A stretch of DNA of 64,000 nt, taken from Pachyseris speciosa (Eukaryota > Cnidaria > Anthozoa > Scleractinia > Pachyseridae). Positions 37,301 to 48,900 of this stretch are shown here, piece after piece. The stretch is from contig JAEMWC010000343.1 of NCBI GenBank assembly GCA_016490735.1, positions 395,001 to 459,000 of the forward strand. The letters are read 5' to 3'. The first letter of the stretch is position 1. Each line of letters begins with the position of its first letter. The translations under genes were made by a program, and so were the position numbers. The notes below the pieces were generated by a model that saw only the letters and a program-made list of their open reading frames with translations, was not told the DNA's origin and did not search any database.

Positions 37301-39883
37301 CTGAGGAGAAACACCAATTACTCGTCACGTAGGCAAGAAACCTTGCTAAAGAAAGGACACAGCTATCCATGGCTGCTAATGCTTGGGCTCAATCTTTGTT
37401 TTGGTAGATTTAAGGGGTAATGCCCGCTACCTTGTGGCCTTAGTGCCCTTAGAGTGGCTTCAGCTTACTTGATCACATTAATTTGCGAAGTATCCTTGTC
37501 ACTCCAGCCACATCCCACAAGCTTTACGTTTTCATTGCTTGCTAAAGAAAGGTTCAATAATTCTACCCCTTTGCATTGTCAAAAGGATATTTTTTGCCTA
37601 CTACGCCAACTTCAAGTGTTTGCCTGATCTAGCTGGAGAATTTCCGATTTGTAAACAATGCGTGAATTTGCGGCAAAGTAGTGGTACAGTTCTTTGGTTG
37701 TACAAGGCGTCGAGAGACGACTGAAACGGTAAAATAATCTAACAGCTTTTACTGGGTACAGGCCTACCCAGTAGGGATAAGCACGAACGAGACTCCAAGG
37801 TCCCATGCGAGGCGCCTTCCCTGCCCATTTCCACAACTCTCTATTTAAGAGTAAATTTCCCTATAACAGTGTTTATGATGCATCTTCTACTTCTGAGCAA
37901 TTTCTTTGAAAGCTAAGTTTATCATTAGATTCTTGCTATTTTTAGCACACGCCAGTGAACGTGAAGTTGCGGCGTGCAAACCGTAAAAAAGGCAAAACAG
38001 CTGGCGAAATAATTCTAACCCTTTGAATTGTCAAAATGATATTCTATGCATAATTCCTCGGGCGAAAACAAAAATTTAAATTCTGATCAGTACGTAGCCA
38101 ACTTCACACTTGAATTTGTTCCCAGCTTTTGGCCAGCTGTTTGCCTTTTTGGTTTCATCCTTAAAATCGTCACTGTTTGTTTTAAAACTGGGCTCCTCAA
38201 GTAGCCCAGTAATTAACTACGATCTTGTCCGAAGCCAGACTCCGAGACGCCATCGTGTGGCAAGTAAGATTATTATCAAAGTTTCTCGTAAAATCAAGAA
38301 CTATTTGTGTTGTAGAACACAGAAAAAAGTCAATCAAATGTCGGCTTCGGCTCAACATACTTTTTCTCAACCTTTTTAAGGAAAAAAATATAACGTACTC
38401 TAGTAAAAGATATATGCATTTGGGACATGAGATCCTCCACATATCTCTTAATTTGCTTTGGTTTTGTGTATTGACCTGTGAATAATTGCACAGACTGTCG
38501 CTCAAACTTGCGCGTTTTACACCGATCGAACCAATAAGTTTACCAGTCGGATCAGTATGTTCCCATGTTGCTTTTTATATATTCTATAGTTGCTCACATT
38601 TATTTGCTTGGGTTCTGTGTGTGCTTTCACGAATCCGTAGCCTTTGATTGACAGTAAAAGGACTGCATTGCGAATGGGAGCCATACATCGACCACCCCAT
38701 CCAACGTAAACGCCTCCAAGCGTCTGCTCCTAATAATTAAGTGGAACGTTAAAGAAAACACGCACTGTTCGAAGAGAATAGGGGACGTTGTCTCCGGTGT
38801 GGTGGTATATCTCTACCAGGCATGTGGTCATCGGGGGAGGGGTATCCAGTTAAGGTCCTGTTGTAGTGTCCCTGCCATGTCTCTGGCTTAACTTGGTTAA
38901 ATTAAATTAAATTGAAAGTTAACCACCATAAACAGCTTACCATTGTGGTACACTATGGCGATCTATCGGGGAAATTTCGACAAACTATAGACCCTATGGA
39001 AAAATGGACCGCCTGCCTTTAGTTCATTCTTTTGTTCGTATTCAAAATAGCCTCACTCACCACGTTTTTGAGATACAAATTCTAACTTGTTACCCCGAAC
39101 AACGTTAGTCCAGGCCATTTTGAATACGAGCAAAACAATAATTTTAAGGCAGTTATTTTTGCATAGGATCTATGGTCCCTTTTATGTATTTTGCAAAGCT
39201 TACCATAAGATGTTACAGTTGGCTGGTATTTGTGATGCTCATATTTTACAGCGTTTGCACCATTCATGAAACCAAAATTTGTTCCTCCTGTGAAAACAAA
39301 ATATTATGTGTTAACAATAAGAAGTTTTAATCAGTAATTAACTATAATTCGACCTCTGCACTGCATTTTCTTCTTTGTGCAAAAATGATGTCATTAAGTT
39401 GTCCAGCTGTCCATAGTTGTCTTTATCTGGAACAATCAACCCTATGTCATTTGACCAACTCCCAGTTGGATTGTTAGCTCTTGGTATCGCAGAGGTCGTG
39501 GGTAATCGACTCCCACGCAAGCCTGAATTTTTTCTACCGTTTAAATGGTATTCATAACTGCGTTGATCGCTCACATATTCATTCTTTATTTCCTCAGTTC
39601 AAATATATGATTTTCACGTATTCATAGCAATATGTACAAATATTGTGCCATATTCGTACCCGTTTTGTGCGTTATTTGAACAGTGCTAAGTGGAGTTGGA
39701 TAGTAATTGACAGTAACAGATAGGGACGGCCGCATGTAACTAACAAATACAGGATTCAAATGAAGAATGATCCTCGGAGTTATGAACGCAATTTATGCAA
39801 TTGCGAAAAGAAGCCTGAAAACAATTCAGGACTTCAACGGGGTTTGAACCCGCGACCTTGCGATACCGGTGCGATGCTCTAAT

Positions 39884-39915
<32 letters not shown>

Positions 39916-39927
39916 AGGTTGTGACCT

Positions 39928-39968
<41 letters not shown>

Positions 39969-42900
39969 ATCGCACCGGTATCGCGAGGTCGCGGGTTCAA
40001 ACCCCGTTGAAGTCCTGAATTGTTTTCAGGCTTCTGCTTGCAATTGCATAAATTGAGTTCACAACTGCGAGGATCATTCTTCATATGATTTCATTTCCGC
40101 AGTTCATATTATATGATTTATTTCATATTTCATTTACAAATACAGCATTATAAGTTAGTGTTTCATCAAACTGTGACAAAGCTCCAAAGGTTTGTCTGAT
40201 GAACTAACAACTGAACAAACAAAATACTAAACAAAACAGGCAAACAAAACTTAACCAAAAAATCCGGTGATGAAACAGGTGCAGTTGCACCTCATTAATT
40301 GCTGCTCGCATTTAGAAGACGATTTAAGATATAATGGTGTGGGAGAACTTTTATTTTAATGTAATAATTTCATTTTTAATTCGGAAAATTGGCGAACTGC
40401 CAATAGACGTTATTTGTATCCTCCGCAATGAGCTGGAATTAGCTTTTCATATGTAAATGTATTACCCCACAAGAGTCTCGACTTCATGCTAGATCCAGTT
40501 TAATACCGAGAACACGAATATGATTTGATTCCTGTTAAACGTTTTGTGAATCCGCTGACCAGTGTATAACGTTCCTACACCCGTGAGTGGTTTATAATCC
40601 ATTTTTTTAAGGGATCGGTACTGTACGTACCATGAAACATGTAAAAGTTGATGGAGGCGCCAGCTTTGAGTACGTTTGAGACCCGTGTTACTACTTTATC
40701 CACCTCCATTTTATGGTGAGGTTCACTCCAGTGATCAAACCAGCCCGGCCAAAATTCGGTCACCATCAGCGGCTTATCGGGCTGTAAATCAAAAACAGTT
40801 ACGCTACAATGAGTATAAACTGGCTTACAGATCTAGGAATATGTGATAAATTGTCTGGTTCATGAGGTTAGCACAGGTCACACAGTGCACTGAGTAGCAG
40901 CAGGCCACAAGACCACAGGATATATAGTATCAAAACAGAATGCCCGGAGAGTGCTGTCACTAGTGCTGGAGATTGTTGTGGTGTGGGGCTGGAGAAAGGT
41001 AGAAGATACGAGGTAAGCGAGAGGGTGGAGGTCAAGAAGAGTCAGAGAACTCTAACTCTGACAGATCACATAGTAAGGACTGTACCTACTCTTGTTATCG
41101 TTGATCATCATTCATGCGAACTGGTTGTGGTTAGTATAGTTCACACAATACAGTACCAGCAAGAGCCTACAATTAGCCTAAACTCGGGCCTGCAAAAAGA
41201 CAGTGTGTATCCCTAATTTAGTGCTAAACAAAAGAAAAGAGAGAAGTCTGTCCTTGTTAAAAAGGACACATTGCGTTTATCACGATGTTTGAGTCTGTTT
41301 GTTTGTACTGAATATCCACAGAACCCTATCAGCATATATCCCTTTAAAATTGCAGCTCAACCATAACAATAATAATACTTGTTTCAAAAAAATAAAAGCA
41401 GAAAAAGAGAAAAGAAAAGAAAAACAGCGGGAGATGCCACTACTACGGATCGAACCCGAGTATAGCTAATGAGGTGAAAATAGTCTATTTATTCCAAAAT
41501 GACTAAGCATATTGTTTTCGTCCATCGATGGACATTTCTGGCCACGGTTATCGGACGGTTTAGTTTTCGTATGAGGAAAGCAAGTAAAACTGTTTTGAAA
41601 ATTGCCATCGAGAGAGATCTAAAAAGGCTGGTTTTTACCAGCGACAGAGTTGGAGTCCGAGTCCGAGTCGTAAGAGCGCTTATGACCCAGTCGAAAATGG
41701 GAGTCGTACGCCTAGTCACAAGTTCAACGGAATCGCTTATGACTCCGTCGCTTATGATCCAGTGAAAAAGAAGAACCAACAGTGTGATTGGTTGGTTCTT
41801 CCGCTTATGCTTCTGACTCCGAGAATCCTGAGTAGTTTACACTCGGATTCATAAGCGGAATCAGTATTCTGTTTCTGACTCCGTTGGATTGATTTTCACT
41901 TAATCGTATTGCTCAGCACTTCTGATTACGACACATCCGCGGTAAAAAGCACCAAACATGAACGAGTCTCTGTAAGTCCTCCTTTGCCGGAACCAAGCTC
42001 GCTTTGATATAAAACAACGCTGCGAAGTGACCGTTACCGACTACATTGCCACACTGATTCTTCTGACTTTAAACGGGCCAAAATTTACATACATACAAAC
42101 TGTTCCTAAAATAATACACGGAAAATGAAGAAGAATAAACAGAGAACATATTTACTGCCATCAATTTGGAGATTTGTTCACGGTGCAATAAAACAAGAGC
42201 GATAAAAACAAGGGATTCGAAGTCCGAGTAATTTCGTGTCATACGAAATTCGAGAACTAAACGTCGTGGCGCGAGATGCATCAAGGGTGAAAATGGGCCT
42301 TCCCTTGAGCGCTCGTCTTGGGTCAGGTAGTGGAAGGTGTCCCTGTGCATTTTTGCTGCACAGGACAAAAAGACCGAAATTATGATTTATAACTCGGTGC
42401 CTTACGGTCCAAGTAAAAAGCAACAACACCATAAGGATAGTATCAAAAAAATATGGCCCTAAGAGTGTCGTTAATGGAAGTTGTTGTCATGTGGGGCTGG
42501 GAAAAGGGAATTTTTTTGGAGGAAACTTGGAGAGGGTGTGTGCGTGTTGGTAAGGGAGATGGGAGGGTGTTGGTGGGGCAAAGGGAATGAGAGAAATCCA
42601 GCTCTCTGAAAAAGTACTGTGCAGCCTCTTATTGCTATTATGCAATGAGCTGTACATATTGGGATTGCACAAGAAACTAGGGTTCCTTAAAGAAAGCGCT
42701 GCTTAATACAAACGAAGGTATTTTTGTGTGGTTCATAGGCCCAGTCTATGCAAAAATGGCTGCCTTATTATTTGCTTTGTAATAAAAAAAAGAAAGCCTC
42801 ACTAAACTCGTTTTGGAGATCAGATCATGCCCAAAATTAAAAATGGAATTTGCCATCCGGAACGAGGTTAGTCAGGTTATTTTCAATACAAACAAAAAAT

Positions 42901-45900
42901 AATAATAATTTAAAGGCAGTCATGTGTGCATAAGGTCTATGACCAGCATATTTTACAAGGGCGCCATTTTGGTCCAAAAATATAACTGGTGCTAAAAATG
43001 TAACTTTTCAGCGATAATTAAACTCCAGCATACAGTATAGAAAATGGTTTTGCTGGCTAGCACTCGAGTTAAATGATCATAAATGAAAGTTTGGTTGTTT
43101 TTGTCAGACTGCTGAGAATAGCCCGTTCATCAGTTAGTTGGTAGCGACAAACGCTCTTACTAACGCTGGTATGTCGCGTGCACGCTGTTCAAAAATAAAC
43201 CCTCGAAACGAATACAACACAAATGCGTGCTTAGCGAACGGAAACATGACGTAAAATGAAAAGAGACTGAAAAGATAATGCTACCTTATGGAAATGGCGC
43301 AGGGTTGGCGCAGTAGGGAGAGCACTCGTCTTCCACCAAATAATGTGTCCCAAGTTCGTTTCTCAGACTCGGCGTCATAAGTGGGCTGAGTTTGTTGTTT
43401 CTCTACTCTGCTCCGAACGGTTTTTCTCCGGGTACTCTGGTTTTCCCCTCTCCCCAAGAAACCAACAGTTGATATAATTTGAGATTTGTAACGAGATTGC
43501 TGGACACCAGTTGATACCAGCTGATTGTATGTTCAGCTGATTGATCTTTCCAGGATAAATAAAGTTTATTATTACGTTTTCGTTTTCCTTACTCATTGCG
43601 CAACTGGTTTTCGAATAAATCATCCGCACTAACAAGATACTTTTGAAATTCGGCGGCGAGCATCTCCGTTCAGAGGAAGATTATCAACAACACCAACAGT
43701 ACCAAAACGGCGTGCACGCAACATATTAACAAGAGCGTTTATCAGTACTAACGCTAATGAGGGGGTTATTCCCGAAACGTCTGACTGTTGATAAACAGTT
43801 GCTCACCACTCCGACAAAACAACAGAACTTTCATGAAACTTCAGCGTACCCATTTAAGAGGGAACAAATTAAGTTATTAAATTATAATTATACCTATTAC
43901 TAATAATTATTATCATTAATTATTACTATTATAATTATTATTATCAAAACAAAATGGAACTTACTTGAAGCTCCTGTAGTTTCTTAAGGTAAATGGTCTC
44001 ATTACTTTGAAAATTCACTGTTTTCACTACTGTAAAGACAAAAAGATGGCAATAGAACTTTATTCACTCATTTTTAAATAAAAAAAATAAACAATGACCA
44101 GCAATTGGTTAATTAGTAGCAAATCCTACAAACTTGTGTACAATTGTGATTAATGGGTACCGATGACGTTAAAGGTTCTTAAAATTACGGGATGTGCAAT
44201 TTGAGAACGTTGAAAATCATGAGTACAAAATAATCAGGAACTGCCCAAGGTCATGATATTTTTTATTGAATATTATTATACTTAAATTTGACAAAGTTAA
44301 AAATTGCACGAGATTGTGCAATTTTAATGATTTGTCATATAGTCAACAAAATTATACAAATCTCATACCAAAGATTGAGAATTCAGTTTGTAATTGAAGG
44401 GTGTTCCGCAAAAGGTGTGCACATCGCTTTCTAAAATCCAAATCTCTCTAAATTCACTCTACTTTGGCATACAGACTGGTTAAGGTGTTAGAAATGAAGT
44501 TCTGCACTTATTTTGTGATTTAAAGGCCTGGATTCAGCAAATTAGCGTTTGACTTTTGCCTACAACTGGACCAACTCAAACAAAAGAAATCAATCATGCA
44601 TCAGATTTTCTCTTTCTTGAGTTTTGGGGAGAAGTCATAAGCTAATCCTTCGGATCCTAGCTTTCTAATCGCAAAAAATTTGTACATTTCCAGTCTATAC
44701 ACCAAAGCAGAGTGAGTTTAGAGATATTTTGGATTTTATGGCAAAAAAGCGATATACACCCCTTTAATGGCTCTTGCAGAACACCCTTCAATTGCCTTTC
44801 AGACCGATGTCACTCATCAAAACTTTCAGACAAATTTGCCACTGGCCATGCGTATGTCCCATTACCAGGGAAACGTAACACTGGTACTCCTTTGAACAAC
44901 AGTTTGGGATTAACAGATTTTTTATGGCACAGAAAAATTTGCCACGGAAACGGCACATGCTTTAAAACCCTACAACTTCTCCAAATCTCAGACTGTGGTT
45001 GAAATCAACCAATTTTATTACCAGGTGATCACTAAATTAGCACCCAGTAAACAGACCAAAAGTCCCAATTTTCATTAAATATGGGCATTTATTCCATTGC
45101 AAAACCCAAAAATGTTCTCGGACCACACAAAATGTGCAGCAAACTTTGACTCCAATTCTTGCAATTTATTCCTCATTTTGCTGCTCACTTCTTTAGCGCG
45201 ACGCGGTTAACGCTATTAGATTTCAGTTGCTCTCACTGTCTGTAATTTTCACGTTTGTGACCCAAAGGCATTCTGGGATATTCTTGCCTAACAGCAGCGT
45301 AGAAGTCCACCAATTTCCATTTCACATATTTTTTAGAACTGTGTCGAACCACCCGGTCCTGCTGACAAAATATTGCATCGTTTGCATTATTTACAATTCA
45401 AAACTCGCCAAAATTGCCATGCCAGGTCCCAGAATCCACTCACAAAGGGCTAAAGACACAACTTCACTCCATGAATTGCCATCACTCGCTTAAATACTTT
45501 GAGCGGCCCGCTTCTCTCCTTTGTTTTCTTTCAAAGGATTGCCTCTACCCATCATCCCAGCTTTATGATGCCAGGCAGGGGGCTTCTGAGGTGCAAAATG
45601 GCTTTAAAAACACACACAGTGATTGTTTAGAAAAAAACGACAGCTAGCGTAATTTGTCAATAACACAAGCATCATCGAAATCAATGGAATGGTTGTTTTG
45701 TCACGCATGGTTGGCAACATTAGAGCCATTTGAATAGTTCTTCAAGTTTTGTTGACGTTCCTTTTCTCGGGTTTGGAAGCATCTTCTAGTTTCTCCTGTG
45801 TAGTTGCAAAGATATGCAGTTGTACTGACCCATAACAAAAGCACTACGTAATATTAATTATTGCTGTTTAGTCATCCGAAGTTTATGCTACAAATTTTTG

Positions 45901-48900
45901 CTTCAGCGACTCTCACGCGAATCACACAGCATGCAAACACAATTCATGCAACTCAGGAAAAGCCATGTGATGGGTACATGTTTCAACTTCCTTTTCAGTA
46001 CTACTGTGCAATTATTAACAATTATTCACCGAAGTGAAGGTGAATAGTGGTGGATATTTACCGAGCCGCGAAGCGGGAAGTTAAATATCCACCACTTTCA
46101 CCGACACCGAGGTATGTATCACATAATATTATTGTTTTAGTATATACCACACAAGTTGAATAATTAGCGGACCAAAACATTACTTTATGTGTGACAATAT
46201 ACCGAAAAGCGGTCGGAAATTGTAAAATCTCGCGCGCCGGCTGGTCGGAGGTGAATAGTACTTGCTAATCATCTCCGAGTTAACCAATCAGAGCGTGCGA
46301 AAACCATTATTCACTTGTCTGGTATATAGTAATCGATGCTAGCCCTTGCGAACCTTTTAGTAGTTTTTGCGTTATTCATTTTCCATCCTCACCTCATCTT
46401 CACCCTTACCCTCATCCTCACCCCATCCTCACCCTGACCTCATTCTAATCACGACCCTCACCCCCCATCCCCACCCTCAACTCATCCTCATCCCCACCAT
46501 CACCCTCACCCTCATCCCTACCCTCACCTCACCCTCAACCTCACGTCATTCTTGTCCCCATCCCCACTCTTACCATCATCTTCATCCTCATCCCCACCCT
46601 CATCTCATCCTCATCCTCCTCGTATTCATCATCACCATTAGTCTGAATCAGAGGCGCCATCCTTTTGACTTACCTCCTGATATCTCAGGGTAGTAGTCTG
46701 CTTCTATGCGTTTGATGCCATCTGATGTAAAGAGCAGTTCACTGAGGCCATTCTTTATCATATGCTGAAATCAATGGTCCATCAACAGTGCTGATCAATT
46801 TGATGTTCGCATTATTTCTGTCACACTCCAAATCTCCATTATCATGCACACAAAATTACTACACTGTAAAACACAACACAGAAATCAGTTTCACTGACAT
46901 GCCAAAAAGTGGCAGGGTATTCTGAAGTTTACCCGAAATATAAGTTCTGAATTCTTACATCTCTAAGATGTGACATGTATTCAGGACTGCAATCTGGGCA
47001 CAAGTTTCCATACTCATTTTCCACTTGGAAAGCTATTATTGGGCCACCATTCGAAAACTGAAAATGTAGAAATAAAAATTGATACAAATGAATACAAAAC
47101 AACTGTCACTAGGGAGATTTGCTTGAATTAGTCAAAAATGTATTTGCATTGATCATTGATCATATTCAATACCTCTACTATTAACCCTCGGATGTACAGG
47201 GGAGGGATATGAGTTGAAAAGAATTGCTGGCTTTTAAGCTGAATAGGGACGTCCAGTAAGCCTATTATTTATTTAATGATTCTGATTTTCTATTTTCCTG
47301 TCAAGCTTGATAGCCACTGTTCTTTTGAAAAGCCAAAACTGCACTTTCTGGTCAGCAGTTTACAACAAAGTCTACCATGCTGGATAAAGTAACTGGCTCC
47401 CAGCAGCCCATTTGCATATGTATCACATAATATTAACATCATCTCGTAGAAGACATAACAGGCTATCTATTAAAGGTAACACTTTTCAAAACATCTTAAC
47501 ATAACATAACGAAAACGCAGGGGGGGGGGGGATCCAACCACCCTCTCCCCCTCTCCCCCCCCCCCCCCCCCCCCCCTTACATTACAAAAAACAATACATG
47601 ATGCCTATGTTTGTTTGAAGATTCTTGGAGAAGGTGAAGAAAGTAGACAGTAAAGTAAGCTTGTGTAAGTTAGAGAAAAATATATACACTAAGCAAATTT
47701 GACATAAATGTCCGTGGAGAAGAAAGAGGAGTACCAACCTAGCTGACAATTCAGCGCTGAGTCAACAGGAATTGACAGTAGTTCGGAAACCACAAAACAA
47801 TAAAACATTGCAAGGTAACAAAGTAGAATGTGAACATTTCTTTGAAAAAAAAAAATCTTGGATAAGGTGGAGAAATTAGAGAAGAAGCAAAACTTATCTT
47901 GCAGTAACTTCCAAAAATTGCAAAGCAATTTTAAATTTTGACATAACAGTCCGTAGAGTACGAACCTGATCATTTAGTGCAGTCAACAGCAATTGACCAC
48001 AATTCACAAACCACAGAATAACAACACAGTACAAGAAAACAAATTACGACGTGTGGGTTTGACTAGGTTTCATTGGAGAAGGTGGGGAAATAAGACAAGT
48101 AACAAACATTAATGCAGTAAGTTAATATTGACATAAGAGGAGCTTTACTGTCAGAGAAAAGAGAAAAAGGAAAACAAACCCATGCTTTGGATATTAGGTA
48201 ATCACATGGGGCAGACAAAAATTAAGGTCGGATTAATATATCACTCTTTTAATGTGTTTTCAGAAGTTGCTGAAATTGTCCTCTTCACGCAAAACACAAG
48301 TACTGGTTATACTATTAAGGCCGGCACTTTTTGCCAAAACAGATCTGTTACAGATCTGCTGGTTTTGTACTGGTGACTTCTTTCTTCAAATACAGCGTCC
48401 CTTAGTAACTGCAAGTACACCAGTGGCAATTTTAAAATTCTACAGGAGCAAAAGTAAATTATTTGTCTAACATTGCACAGTACTGTACATTAAGCAGGTG
48501 TGGATCTAAGGGAAGGGTACAGAGATGGCTACATCATCCCTTAGAGGTACACCCCATCCTTAAAAAAAATCCTGGATCTGCACCTGCCTCTATTGTATTT
48601 TATGTTTGAACCCTCACCTGCAGAGGCACAAGAAGTGGAAGGAGTTTATTGAAATATTTATCCACTGCATCAATGTAAGCAGGATACATTGATCGCAGCT
48701 TCATGTTGGGATCTCGCAGCAGCCAGCTGTGGGTTAAAATCATGGATATAAATAATTTTACAAAACAAGCTCTTACTGTATCAGTAAGTAAATGACTTAT
48801 GAATGAATCACTTACTTTTAGTTAGAAATCAAAAGAGTAACGATAATTAATTAGGCTGTGTTTATATGGGAGGAATTAGTCATCCCGGGATGAACTCAAC

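Larger units (their letters stand above)
39758..40085. repeat. ~330 bp palindrome made of two head-to-head tRNA-Thr-like SINE units
   Basis: Arms are mirror images around GGGAGCAGGTTGTGACCTGC (centre ~39921). Each arm contains a whole tRNA-like sequence followed by CTGAATTGTTTTCAGGCTTC. Arm identity is about 95 percent by eye. Confidence 0.9.

Noticed and set aside
38640..38740. Conserved-looking minus-strand segment inside a gene B intron
   Set aside because: Exons at 39204 and 35643 join in frame to give SYDYDAP; no GH35 strand is missing there.
46367..46693. Pro/His/Ser-rich frame on the plus strand
   Set aside because: It reads through an imperfect CATCCTCACCCT repeat in a gene B intron and overlaps a confirmed minus-strand exon.
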